From assembly GCA_945862465.1 (NCBI GenBank), contig CAMAYO010000002.1:1-64000 (forward strand): DNA of 64,000 nucleotides, given 5' to 3'. The notes under the pieces were generated by a model. The model saw nothing but the letters and a program-made list of their open reading frames with translations, was not told the origin of the DNA and did no database searches. The stretch comes from Pseudorhodobacter antarcticus (lineage in GTDB: Bacteria > Pseudomonadota > Alphaproteobacteria > Rhodobacterales > Rhodobacteraceae). Of the stretch, positions 24,240-31,952 are shown piece after piece; the stretch's first letter is position 1; every line of letters starts with the position of its first letter. The position numbers and the translations under genes were made by a program.

Positions 24240-25539
24240 CGGGTTTCTGGCGGGGTTAAGCGAGAACGCTTTGCTCGCTTTGCCTTGGATGTTCGAATTC
24301 TGGGCGCTGCCGCATCAGATAGCGCCTGACGGCGCATGGAAAACCTGGGTGATTATGGGCGGGCGCGGGGCGGGGAAGACTCGCGCTGGGGCGGAATGGG
24401 TGCGTGCGCAGGTGGAGGGGGCTTTGCCAGCGGGTGCGGGCAGGGCCAAGCGCATCGCACTGGTGGGCGAGACGGTCGATCAGGTGCGCGAGGTGATGGT
24501 GTTTGGCGAGAGCGGGATTTTGGCCTGCTCTCCGCCCGACCGGCGGCCAGAGTGGCAAGCGGGGCGGCGGCAGTTGGTTTGGCCCAACGGAGCTGTCGCG
24601 CAGGTATTCTCGGCCCATGATCCAGACAGTTTGCGCGGGCCGCAGTTTGATGCGGCTTGGGTCGATGAGCTGGCCAAGTGGAAAAAGGGGCAAGAGACCT
24701 GGGATATGCTGCAATTTGCCCTGCGCTTGGGGGATAACCCGCAGCAAGTTGTCACCACCACGCCGCAGAATGTGGAGGTGTTGAAGGCGATTATGAAGAA
24801 CCCTTCGACGGTCAGCACCCATGCGCCGACGGCGGCGAATAAGGCCTATCTGGCCAAGAGCTTCCTTGAAGAGGTGACGGCGCGCTATGCGGGGCGGTCT
24901 TTGGGCTTGCAGGAATTGGACGGGCTGTTGGTGGAGGATCTGGAGGGGGCCTTGTGGCAAAGGCTGGCTTTGGATGCTTACCGCGTTGACGCTGCCGCTG
25001 TTGGGCCGTTTGGGCGGATTGTGGTGGCGGTGGACCCGCCTGTGACGGGCACCAAAGGGTCGGATGCTTGCGGGATTGTGGTGGTGGGGGCTTTCACCGA
25101 AGGCCCGCCGCAGTCTTGGCGAGCGGTGGTGTTAGAGGATGCCAGTGTCACCGGCGCTTCGCCCGACCAATGGGCGCGGGCGGCGGTGGCGGCTATGGAG
25201 CGGCACGGGGCGGACCGCTTGGTGGTGGAAGTGAACCAAGGCGGGGATATGGTGGAAAGCGTGGTGCGGCAGGTGGACCCGCTGGTGGCGCTGCGCAAGG
25301 TGCACGCGACACGCGGCAAGAATCTGCGCGCCGAGCCTGTGGCGGCGTTATACGAGCAGGGGCGCGTGGCCCATGTGGCGGGATTGGGCAAGCTGGAGGA
25401 CCAAATGTGCCTGATGACGCGGTCGGGGTATCAGGGCAAGGGATCGCCCGATCGGTTGGATGCGCTGGTATGGGCGCTGACGGATTTGATTTTGGATGCG
25501 GCCTCGGCCTATCGGCGGCCGCAGGTGCGGGGGCTTTAG
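24121..25539 (+). CDS. GTA large terminase (g2): packaging ATPase/nuclease
   Basis: The motor that cuts and packages random host DNA into GTA heads. Walker A GGRGAGKT is at residues 80-87, with Walker B and catalytic Glu in FDAAWVDELAKW (about 176-187). The C-terminal RNase H-like nuclease has D305 in VVAVDPP, DRLVVEVNQGGDMV and a final acidic site SPDRLDALVWA. I took the TTG at 24121 because AAGGAG lies five bases upstream. Recognisable homology starts only near residue 30-40, so a later start (for example TTG 24190) is possible. At up to 472 residues it is normal for GTA terminases. Confidence 0.93.
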   Translation: MINSANRLPGLSEPESWTLTPHALKSGAGWLASATQAQVDGFLAGLSENALLALPWMFEFWALPHQIAPDGAWKTWVIMGGRGAGKTRAGAEWVRAQVEGALPAGAGRAKRIALVGETVDQVREVMVFGESGILACSPPDRRPEWQAGRRQLVWPNGAVAQVFSAHDPDSLRGPQFDAAWVDELAKWKKGQETWDMLQFALRLGDNPQQVVTTTPQNVEVLKAIMKNPSTVSTHAPTAANKAYLAKSFLEEVTARYAGRSLGLQELDGLLVEDLEGALWQRLALDAYRVDAAAVGPFGRIVVAVDPPVTGTKGSDACGIVVVGAFTEGPPQSWRAVVLEDASVTGASPDQWARAAVAAMERHGADRLVVEVNQGGDMVESVVRQVDPLVALRKVHATRGKNLRAEPVAALYEQGRVAHVAGLGKLEDQMCLMTRSGYQGKGSPDRLDALVWALTDLILDAASAYRRPQVRGL

Positions 25540-25553
25540 GGGGCCCAAGAAGC

Positions 25554-25621
25554 GGGGGGCCAGCCCCCTAGCCCGGCCACGGGCCGGGCGTTCTTCGCGG
25601 AAATCCTCCACTGGAGGATTT
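25554..25621. repeat. Cluster of hairpins between GTA g2 and g3
   Basis: The 216-bp g2-g3 gap holds consecutive hairpins: a G6/C5 stem (25554-25568), GCCCGGCC-ACG-GGCCGGGC (25571-25589), and AAATCCTCC-ACT-GGAGGATTT (25601-25621). The last runs into TTTTT and resembles an intrinsic terminator inside the GTA operon. Confidence 0.7.
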
Positions 25622-25641
25622 TTGATCGCTCATCACCCCCG

Positions 25642-25673
25642 GGATATTTGAGCACGTATGAAAGGGGGGGCCG
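25642..25673 (+). repeat. Dispersed 32-bp intergenic repeat, copy 1
   Basis: The element begins GGATATTTGAGCACGTATG and ends in a run of seven G followed by CCG. It matches the copy at 49636-49667 with two mismatches in 32 bp. It follows the hairpin block in the g2-g3 gap. Similar sequences occur in many Rhodobacterales intergenic regions, from memory. Confidence 0.75.
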
Positions 25674-25755
25674 CTTGGGGCGGTCCTTTGCACCGTTGCG
25701 GCCTTTGGGCGCGCGGGCGGTGAAACTTTGCCCGTAGCAAACAGGGAGAGGCGCA

Positions 25756-26928
25756 ATGGTCTTTGGGTTTTTGAAGCGGGGGCCGCAGGTTGGGGTGGAG
25801 CACAAAGCCTCGGCCGTGGGGCGGGTGGTGGCTTGGGGGTCATCGGGGCGGGTGGCCTGGAGCCCGCGCGATGCGGTGTCTTTGACCAAGACGGGGTTTT
25901 TGAACAATCCCATCGGGTTTCGCGCGGTCAAGGTGATTTCAGAAGCGGCGGCGGCTTTGCCTTTGGTTTTGCAAGATGCCAAGGCGCGGTATGATCTGCA
26001 CCCTGTCTGGGATTTGATCCGCAAGCCCAATGGCGCGCAGGGTCGGGCGGAGTTGTTCGAGGCGATCTATGGCTATCTGCTGCTAACCGGCAACGCCTAT
26101 GTGGAAGCGGTGGCTGGCACGGGGGCTTTGCCCGCAGAGTTGCACGTTCTACGCTCGGACCGCATGAACGTGGTGCCGGGCGCAGATGGCTGGCCTGCGG
26201 CTTATGATTATGTGGTGGGCGGGCGCACGCACCGCTTTGGGCTTGGCGAGGGGGCAGCGCCCATTTGCCACATCAAGACCTTTCATCCGCAAGACGATCA
26301 TTATGGGCTGTCGCCCCTGCACGCCGCTGCGGTGGCTTTGGATGTGCATGGGTCGGCGGCGAGTTGGTCAAAGGCGCTGCTGGACAATGCCGCGCGGCCT
26401 TCGGGCGCAATGGTCTTTAGGGGGGCGGATGGGCAGGGCACGCTGACGGCCGAGCAATACGAGCGCCTGGTGGGCGAGATTGAAAGCCACCATCAGGGCG
26501 CGCGCAATGCGGGGCGGCCTATGCTGTTGGAGGGGGGCTTGGATTGGAAGCCTATGGGGTTCTCTCCCTCCGACATGGAGTTTCAGAAAACCAAGGAGGC
26601 TGCGGCGCGCGATATTGCCATCGCCTTTGGCGTGCCGCCGATGCTGATGGGGATACCGGGTGATGCGACCTATGCCAATTATCAAGAGGCCAACCGTGCC
26701 TTCTTTCGCCTGACGGTTTTGCCCTTGGCGACACGGGTGACTGCGGCACTTAGCCAGTGGCTGTCGGGGTTTACCGGCGAGCAGATTGAGCTGCGGCCTG
26801 ATCTGGATCAGGTGCCGGCCTTGGCGGGCGAGCGCGATCAGCTTTGGGCGCGGGTGGGGGCGGCGGATTTCCTGAGCCAAGATGAAAAGCGCTCGCTCTT
26901 GGGTTTGCAGCCTGGGGCTGCGGTATGA
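25756..26928 (+). CDS. GTA portal protein (g3), HK97-type
   Basis: The portal ring is the DNA gateway and the head-tail joint of the particle. The 390 residues fit the HK97-like portal family (Phage_portal). NNPIGFRAVKVISEAAAALPLVL is the N-terminal segment, and YGYLLLTGNAYVEAV is the wing. RDIAIAFGVPPMLMGIPGDATYANYQEANRAFFRLTVLPLATRVTAALSQWL forms the stem/clip region. AGGGAGA precedes the ATG. Its stop overlaps the next gene (ATGA). Confidence 0.94.
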   Translation: MVFGFLKRGPQVGVEHKASAVGRVVAWGSSGRVAWSPRDAVSLTKTGFLNNPIGFRAVKVISEAAAALPLVLQDAKARYDLHPVWDLIRKPNGAQGRAELFEAIYGYLLLTGNAYVEAVAGTGALPAELHVLRSDRMNVVPGADGWPAAYDYVVGGRTHRFGLGEGAAPICHIKTFHPQDDHYGLSPLHAAAVALDVHGSAASWSKALLDNAARPSGAMVFRGADGQGTLTAEQYERLVGEIESHHQGARNAGRPMLLEGGLDWKPMGFSPSDMEFQKTKEAAARDIAIAFGVPPMLMGIPGDATYANYQEANRAFFRLTVLPLATRVTAALSQWLSGFTGEQIELRPDLDQVPALAGERDQLWARVGAADFLSQDEKRSLLGLQPGAAV

Positions 26929-27167
26929 CGGCGCGGCGGGCAGAGGGGTCGCGGTACCTTTACGAGGGGTTCGATGCCACGTCGATGCGGCTGGAGGCCA
27001 GCGAGCGGGTGGCAGAGGAACGCTGGTCAGGCTTGGAGTTTCGTCTTGGCCAGATCGACGCCGCCCTAGAGCGGTTGGAAAAGCGCATCTGGGTGGGGGT
27101 TTACGGCGTGGCGGCCTTTTTACTCAGCCAGATGGCCGAGGCGATTATTACGGCTGCAACCAAATGA
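26925..27167 (+). CDS. GTA g3.5 small protein
   Basis: This 80-residue protein lies between portal and protease, overlapping both by ATGA. It has a charged, probably coiled-coil N-terminal part (DATSMRLEASERVAEERWSGLEFRLGQIDAALERLEKR) and one hydrophobic segment at the C-terminus (IWVGVYGVAAFLLSQMAEAI) that could be a membrane helix. A gene of this kind is present at the same place in RcGTA clusters. The function is not established; I would not assign one. Confidence 0.8.
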   Translation: MTARRAEGSRYLYEGFDATSMRLEASERVAEERWSGLEFRLGQIDAALERLEKRIWVGVYGVAAFLLSQMAEAIITAATK

Positions 27168-27175
27168 GGGACCAG

Positions 27176-27736
27176 ATGTGGAGCATTCCAGGCGCGCCAG
27201 AGCGCAAGTTTCTAAAGGCTGAGGGGCCTGCGTTGCAGGTCACGGATGGCGCGGTGATTTCGGGCTATGCCAGCTTGTTTGGCGCGAAGGACCAAGGCGG
27301 GGATATTGTGCAAAGGGGGGCCTATGCGGCGAGTTTGGCGGCTACGGCCAAGGCGGGGCGGGGAATTAAGATGCTGTGGCAGCACGACCCCGCTCAGCCC
27401 ATTGGCGTGTGGGACGAGGTGCGCGAGGATGCGACCGGTCTGTTCGTCAAGGGGCGCATTCTGACGGACGTGGAAAAGGGCCGCGAGGCGGTGGCACTGC
27501 TTGCGGCGGGGGCGATTGACGGGTTGTCGATTGGCTACCGGACCGTAAAGGCGCAGCGCGATGGCAAGGGGCAGCGGCTGTTGGCGGAAGTGGAGTTGTG
27601 GGAAGTGTCACTCGTGACCTTTCCTATGCTGCCCGAGGCGCGGGTATCGGCCAAAAGCGACGCGCTGGATGACGAGGTTTGGGGCGCCTTGGCCGCAGCC
27701 TTTGAAGCGGTGCGGGTGAGTTTGGCCGTGCGCTGA
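27176..27736 (+). CDS. GTA prohead protease (g4)
   Basis: Cuts the scaffold segment from the capsid precursor during head maturation. The roughly 186-residue protein has the HK97 prohead protease (S78) fold: VISGYASLFGAKDQGGDIVQRGAY near the N-terminus, the His in IKMLWQHDPAQPIGVW, the Ser in IDGLSIGYRT and LWEVSLVTFPMLPEARVSA. I chose the ATG at 27176 with AGGGA five bases upstream. The ATG at 27164, which overlaps the g3.5 stop, is an equally good alternative and adds four residues. Confidence 0.92.
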   Translation: MWSIPGAPERKFLKAEGPALQVTDGAVISGYASLFGAKDQGGDIVQRGAYAASLAATAKAGRGIKMLWQHDPAQPIGVWDEVREDATGLFVKGRILTDVEKGREAVALLAAGAIDGLSIGYRTVKAQRDGKGQRLLAEVELWEVSLVTFPMLPEARVSAKSDALDDEVWGALAAAFEAVRVSLAVR

Positions 27737-27772
27737 AGGCGCAACATTTCAAGCAAATCTAGGGAGAAGGAT

Positions 27773-28969
27773 ATGACCGAGACGAAGGCTCGGGCCGGGG
27801 AAGAACACCCTGCGCCCAAGACGGCTGTGGCAGAGGCGAAAGCTGCCGTGGCGGGATTTCTGAACGCCTTCAAGGGCTTTCAGGACGATGTGAAGACCTC
27901 ATTTCAACAGCAAGAAGAGCGAATGACCATGTTGGACCGCAAAACCATGACCTATGCCCGCCCCGCTTTGTCGACGGCGGTTGAAGACGATCTGTCGCAT
28001 AAAAATGCCCTTGCGGCCTATTTGCGCACCGGCGATGACGACGGGCTGCGCGGATTGACCCTTGAGGGTAAGGCGATGTCGACGGCTGTTTCGGCGGATG
28101 GCGGGTATTTGGTGAATCCGCAGATGTCGGACACTATACAGTCGATGCTGTCTTCCACCGCATCTTTGCGCGCCTTGGCCAATGTGGTGCAGGTGGATGC
28201 CACGACCTATGACGTGATCGTGGACAACAGCGATGTCGGGTCGGGGTGGCAATCGGAGCTTTCGACGCTTTCGGAAACGTCCTCGCCCAATATCAACCGC
28301 ATCTCGATCAAGTTGAACGATCTGTCGGCGATGCCTAAGGCCAGCCAGCGTTTGCTGGACGATGCGGCGTTTGATGTGGAAAGCTGGCTAAGCCAGAAGA
28401 TCGCCACGCGCTTTATTCGCGCCGAGGCTTCGGCCTTTATCAATGGCACGGGGGTGGATCAGCCCAAGGGGATCATGCTGCCTGCCAAGGTGGCGAATGC
28501 GTCTTGGGCTTGGGGCAGTCTGGGCTATGTGGCGACGGGGGCTGCGAGCGATTTTGCCAGCTCTAACCCGCTCGATTGCCTTGTGACTTTGGTTTACGCG
28601 CTGGCAGCCGATTATCGGGCCAATGCGGCGTTTGTCATGAATTCGAAAACTGCCGGCGCGGTGCGCAAGTTCAAGGACACTGTCGGTCGCTTTTTGTGGA
28701 CGGATTCGCTGACGGCGGGGCAGCCGGCTACGTTGATGGGCTACCGTGTGCTGGTGTCGGAAGACATGCCGGATGTGGGGGCGAATGCCTATCCGATCGC
28801 CTTTGGCGATTTTGGTGCGGGCTATACGATTGCCGAACGCCCTGATCTGCGCATTCTGCGCGACCCCTTCTCGGCCAAGCCCAATGTGCTGTTCTACGCA
28901 TCTAAGCGCGTGGGCGGTGACGTGACGGATTACGCGGCTATCAAGCTGTTGAAAGTGGCAGTGTCCTAA
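27773..28969 (+). CDS. GTA major capsid protein (g5), HK97 fold
   Basis: Main shell protein of the particle. The 398 residues contain an N-terminal scaffold region rich in Ala/Lys/Glu (about 1-75) that is normally removed by g4. The HK97 fold follows: STAVSADGGYLVNPQMSDTIQ, AEASAFINGTGVDQPKGIM, AFVMNSKTAGAVRKFKDTVGRFLW, LMGYRVLVSEDMPDVGANAYPIAFGDFGAGYTI and a closing RVGGDVTDYAAIKLLKV. A strong Shine-Dalgarno (AGGGAGAAGG) precedes it and a terminator-like hairpin follows. Both suit a high-copy product. Confidence 0.95.
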   Translation: MTETKARAGEEHPAPKTAVAEAKAAVAGFLNAFKGFQDDVKTSFQQQEERMTMLDRKTMTYARPALSTAVEDDLSHKNALAAYLRTGDDDGLRGLTLEGKAMSTAVSADGGYLVNPQMSDTIQSMLSSTASLRALANVVQVDATTYDVIVDNSDVGSGWQSELSTLSETSSPNINRISIKLNDLSAMPKASQRLLDDAAFDVESWLSQKIATRFIRAEASAFINGTGVDQPKGIMLPAKVANASWAWGSLGYVATGAASDFASSNPLDCLVTLVYALAADYRANAAFVMNSKTAGAVRKFKDTVGRFLWTDSLTAGQPATLMGYRVLVSEDMPDVGANAYPIAFGDFGAGYTIAERPDLRILRDPFSAKPNVLFYASKRVGGDVTDYAAIKLLKVAVS

Positions 28970-28977
28970 ACGGCCAA

Positions 28978-29009
28978 GCGCGCGGGTCGTAGGGCCCGCG
29001 CGCCTTTTT
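28978..29009 (+). terminator. Intrinsic terminator/attenuator after the GTA capsid gene
   Basis: There is a perfect 9-bp GC stem GCGCGCGGG / CCCGCGCGC with an eight-base loop, followed by C and five Ts, nine bases after the g5 stop. It would let many transcripts end after the head genes. Confidence 0.8.
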
Positions 29010-29032
29010 GCAATGCGGCTTGGGAGAGTGAC

Positions 29033-29632
29033 ATGATGTTGACCGAAGTAAGCAGCGTGGCTTTGGCCGCCTTGCCGGTGCAGGGTTTGAAAGACCATTT
29101 ACGGTTGGGCACGGGCTTTGCCGATGGCGCGATGCAGGATGGGTTGATCGAGAGCTATCTGCGCGCGGCGCTCGCGGCGATTGAGGGACGCACGGGCAAA
29201 GCGATTTTGCAGCGGCGTTTTAAGCTGGTGCTGGACCAGTGGCGCAGTGCCGAGGAGCAGGCGTTGCCGGTGGCGCCTGTGGTGGCGATTGCCAGCGTGA
29301 CGCTGGTGGCGGCGGATGGGTCTAGCACGGTGGTGCAGCCCGCGGCCTATACTTTGGTGACGGATTTCCAGCGGCCCAAGTTGGCGGCGGTGGGGTATTT
29401 GTTGCCCAATGTGCCCACGGACGGGCGGGTAGAGATTGTATTTGATGCGGGTTTTGGCGCAGTTTGGGCCGAGGTGCCAGCCGATTTGCAACAAGCGGTG
29501 ATGCTTCTGGCCGCGCAGTATTACGAACAGCGCAATGAATTCACCGGTGCCTCTGTGGGGTTGCCGCAGCCTGTGCAGGCCTTGATCGAGCGCTGGCGCA
29601 CGGTGCGGGTTTTGGGCGGGGGGGCGGCATGA
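29033..29632 (+). CDS. GTA head-tail connector/adaptor protein (g6)
   Basis: This 199-residue protein of the phage gp6-like head-tail connector group is expected to bind below the portal. Typical features are the N-terminal LKDHLRLGTGFADGAMQDGLIESYLRAALAAIEGRTGKAIL helices, a central beta part (PVVAIASVTLVAADGS) and the C-terminal DLQQAVMLLAAQYYEQRNEF helix with WRTVRVLGG at the end. Two consecutive ATGs start it, with GGGAGA in front. Its stop overlaps the g7 start by ATGA. Confidence 0.88.
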   Translation: MMLTEVSSVALAALPVQGLKDHLRLGTGFADGAMQDGLIESYLRAALAAIEGRTGKAILQRRFKLVLDQWRSAEEQALPVAPVVAIASVTLVAADGSSTVVQPAAYTLVTDFQRPKLAAVGYLLPNVPTDGRVEIVFDAGFGAVWAEVPADLQQAVMLLAAQYYEQRNEFTGASVGLPQPVQALIERWRTVRVLGGGAA

Positions 29633-29964
29633 AGGTGCATTTGAACCGGCCCTTGGTGCTGCAAACGCCGACACGGGTGGCGGACGGCGCGGGGGGCTTT
29701 GCGTTGGCTTGGGTGTCGGAAGGGGTTTTGTGGGGTGAGGTTGTGGCGGGGGCGGGCAGCGAGGCTGCGGGGGTAGAGGTAAGCCTTGCCAAGGTGCCGT
29801 ACCGCATCACGGTGCGCGGGGCGGCAGTAGGCTCGCCGCAGCGGCCACGGCCTGAGCAGAGGTTTGAGGATGGCAGCCGCCATTTCATCATTCTGGCTGT
29901 CACCGAACGCGACCCCAATGGCCAATATCTGACCTGCTTTGCCCGCGAGGAGAACCCACAATGA
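29629..29964 (+). CDS. GTA head closure/stopper protein (g7)
   Basis: This 111-residue protein of the phage head-tail joining (SPP1 gp16-like) family has a small beta-barrel pattern: VLQTPTRVADGAGGFALAWVSEGVLWGEV, PYRITVRGAAVGSPQRPRPEQRFEDGSRHFIILAVTERDPNGQYLTCFAREE. In the particle it would seal the head below the adaptor. It overlaps g6 and g8 by ATGA motifs, so all three are translated together. Confidence 0.85.
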   Translation: MKVHLNRPLVLQTPTRVADGAGGFALAWVSEGVLWGEVVAGAGSEAAGVEVSLAKVPYRITVRGAAVGSPQRPRPEQRFEDGSRHFIILAVTERDPNGQYLTCFAREENPQ

Positions 29965-30359
29965 CCTATCGCGCAGCGGCGGCTTTGCAGGGGGCGGTGT
30001 ATCAACGCCTCAGCACTTGGGGCGGGTTGAACGGGGTTGCGGTGGTGGATGCTGTGCCGCCTGGCACGGGGACGGGGACGTTCATTTTGCTGGGGCCGGA
30101 GCAGGCCAATGATGAAAGCGACGGCTCGGGCTATGGGGTGGCGCATTTGTTTGTCGTTAGCATCATCTCGGATGCGGCGGGGTTTATGGCGGCGAAAGCG
30201 GCGGGGGCGGAAGTGTCTTTGGCGCTGTGTGAGGTGCCGCTGACGTTGGCGGTGGGGTCTTTGGTGGACCTGACCTTCGTGCGCGCGGTGGCCAAGCGGC
30301 TGAACACGGGCGAAAGCCGGCGGATTGATCTGACCTTTCGGGCGCGGATCACGTTTTAA
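29961..30359 (+). CDS. GTA tail terminator/completion protein (g8, DUF3168)
   Basis: This 132-residue DUF3168 protein is expected to cap the tail tube and join it to the head. It shows the typical N-terminal ALQGAVYQRLST helix, the HLFVVSIISDAAGFMAAKAA segment and a final strand pair RRIDLTFRARITF. It overlaps g7 by ATGA and is 24 bp from g9. The gene is complete and of normal length. Confidence 0.86.
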   Translation: MTYRAAAALQGAVYQRLSTWGGLNGVAVVDAVPPGTGTGTFILLGPEQANDESDGSGYGVAHLFVVSIISDAAGFMAAKAAGAEVSLALCEVPLTLAVGSLVDLTFVRAVAKRLNTGESRRIDLTFRARITF

Positions 30360-30383
30360 TCCTTAAAGCGATGGAGAGTTATG

Positions 30384-30797
30384 ATGGCTGTGCAAAACGG
30401 CAAGGACCTGCTGATCAAGGTGGATCAGACGGGGGAGGGAGATTTTGTTACGCTGGCAGGGCTGCGCGCCACGCGGTTGAGTTTTAACGCGCAAACGGTG
30501 GATGTCACCAGTTTGGAAAGTGATGGCGGGTGGCGGGAGTTGCTGGCGGGGGCGGGGGTGAAATCGGCTGCCATTTCGGGATCGGGCGTGTTTCGCGATG
30601 CCAATACCGATGCACGGGCGCGGCAGATCTTCTTTGATGCCGAGATGCCGCAGTTTCAGGTGGTGATCCCCAGTTTCGGCACAGTGCAGGGCGCGTTTCA
30701 GATCACTTCGATTGACTATGTGGGCACCTATAATGGCGAGGCGACGTTTGACCTATCGCTCGCCTCGGCCGGGGCTTTGACGTTTGTGGCGCTGTGA
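30384..30797 (+). CDS. GTA major tail tube protein (g9)
   Basis: Forms the short tail tube of the particle. The 137-residue sequence belongs to the phage major tail protein (TP901-1) family: MAVQNGKDLLIKVDQTGEGDFVTLAGLRATRLSFNAQTVDVTSLESDGGWRELLAGAGVKSAAISGSGVF and a C-terminal YNGEATFDLSLASAGALTF. Two ATGs occur in a row; I chose the second, five bases after GGAGAG, and the first (30381) adds one residue. The stop overlaps the g10 start as TGATG. Confidence 0.9.
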   Translation: MAVQNGKDLLIKVDQTGEGDFVTLAGLRATRLSFNAQTVDVTSLESDGGWRELLAGAGVKSAAISGSGVFRDANTDARARQIFFDAEMPQFQVVIPSFGTVQGAFQITSIDYVGTYNGEATFDLSLASAGALTFVAL

Positions 30798-31117
30798 TGG
30801 CCAATCCATTAGCAGGCGAAGTGACCATCACTTTGGACGGAGTGCCGCATGTGGCTAAGCTGACGTTGGGGGCGCTGGCCGAGGTGGAGGCGGCGTTGGA
30901 AAGCGGGTCTTTGGTTGATCTGATCAGCAGGTTTGAAGTGCAGAAAGTGTCAACGCGCGATGTGTTGGTGCTGGTGGTTGCCGGTTTGCGCGGCGGCGGG
31001 TGGCAGGGGACGGCGGGAGATTTGCTGCGGGTAGAGATTGGCGGCGGTCTGATGGGCGCGGCGCAGATTGCGGCACAATTGTTGGCCCGCGCCTTCTCAC
31101 CCACGGGGGGGCGATGA
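30797..31117 (+). CDS. GTA g10 protein (tail assembly chaperone-like)
   Basis: This 106-residue protein matches the GTA gp10 family (GEVTITLDGVPHVAKLTLGALAEVEAALESGSLVDLISRFEVQKVSTRDVLVLVVAGLRGGGW). It is placed between the tail tube and the tape measure like the tail assembly chaperones of phages. It overlaps g9 and g10.1. I chose ATG 30797; a GTG at 30794 directly before it is also possible. The chaperone role is inferred from position. Confidence 0.82.
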   Translation: MANPLAGEVTITLDGVPHVAKLTLGALAEVEAALESGSLVDLISRFEVQKVSTRDVLVLVVAGLRGGGWQGTAGDLLRVEIGGGLMGAAQIAAQLLARAFSPTGGR

Positions 31118-31353
31118 GCGGGTTTGACTGGGTGGGGCTGATGCGGGTGGGGCTTTGCGACTTGCGCCTGACGCCGGACGTTTTCTGGCGGCTGACCCCC
31201 TTGGAATTGAAACTGATGCTGGGGGCTCATGGCGCTGCCCCTAGCCTGTCGCGTGCCCGGCTGGACGAGCTGGTGGCCGCTTTTCCCGATGGCAGAAAGG
31301 CAAGGACCGATGACGACAATCGCAGACCTGACAGAGCAGATCACAGCGCTTGA
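31114..31353 (+). CDS. GTA g10.1 small tail assembly protein
   Basis: This 79-residue protein overlaps g10 by ATGA and g11 by 44 bp. It reads SGFDWVGLMRVGLCDLRLTPDVFWRLTPLELKLMLG, which matches the small phage tail assembly chaperone family (TAC) found at this place in RcGTA. The last part (RKARTDDDNRRPDRADHSA) is polar and encoded in DNA shared with the start of g11. The frame stays open upstream of the ATG, but the overlap with g10 makes 31114 the right start. Confidence 0.8.
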   Translation: MSGFDWVGLMRVGLCDLRLTPDVFWRLTPLELKLMLGAHGAAPSLSRARLDELVAAFPDGRKARTDDDNRRPDRADHSA

Positions 31354-31942
31354 GACAAGTTTGGGCGGCACGGCGGGCATGGTTTCCAGCTTTGATGCGG
31401 AACTGGGCAAGTTGCAGGGCAATCTGGCCTATACCGAAAAAGAGGTGGGGGCGTTGGCCAATGGCTTTGGCAATGGGCTGCGGCGGGCGTTTGAAGGTGT
31501 GGTGCTGGATGGCAGCAAGTTAAGCGACAGTTTGCGCGGCTTGGCCAAAAGCATGGCCGACACGGTGTTGAGTGCAGCCTTAAAGCCCGTCACAGATCAA
31601 TTTGGCGGGGTGCTGGCGGGGGTGTTGGGTGGCTTTGCCAAGGGCGGGGCTTTTGTACAGGGGCAGGTGATGCCCTTTGCGCGGGGCGGTGTTGTCTCGC
31701 AACCCACGGCCTTTCCGATGCGGGGTGGCACGGGGCTGATGGGCGAGGCGGGGCCAGAGGCGATTATGCCGCTGACCCGAGGGCCGGATGGCAGTTTGGG
31801 CGTGCGCGCCTCGGGCGGGGGGCAACCTGTGACGGTGGTGATGAACATCACCACACCCGATGTCGCGGGGTTTGCGCGCAGCCAATCGCAGATCGCAGCG
31901 GGGGCCATGCGGGCCTTGGCGCGCGGCCAGCGCAATCGGTAA
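31310..31942 (+). CDS. GTA tape measure protein (g11)
   Basis: Sets tail length. At 210 residues it is very short for a tape measure but normal for the stubby GTA tail. The N-terminal half is helical (TIADLTEQITALETSLGGTAGMVSSFDAELGKLQGNLAYTEKEVGALANGFGNGLRRAFEGVVLDGSKLSDSLRGLAKSMADTVLSAALKPV). The C-terminal half is Gly-rich with RGGTGLMGEAGPEAIMPLTRGPDGSLGVRA, a motif typical of phage tail tape measure C-termini. The ATG at 31310 follows AAGGCAAGG. Confidence 0.88.
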   Translation: MTTIADLTEQITALETSLGGTAGMVSSFDAELGKLQGNLAYTEKEVGALANGFGNGLRRAFEGVVLDGSKLSDSLRGLAKSMADTVLSAALKPVTDQFGGVLAGVLGGFAKGGAFVQGQVMPFARGGVVSQPTAFPMRGGTGLMGEAGPEAIMPLTRGPDGSLGVRASGGGQPVTVVMNITTPDVAGFARSQSQIAAGAMRALARGQRNR

Positions 31943-31952
31943 AGAGGTTTTT

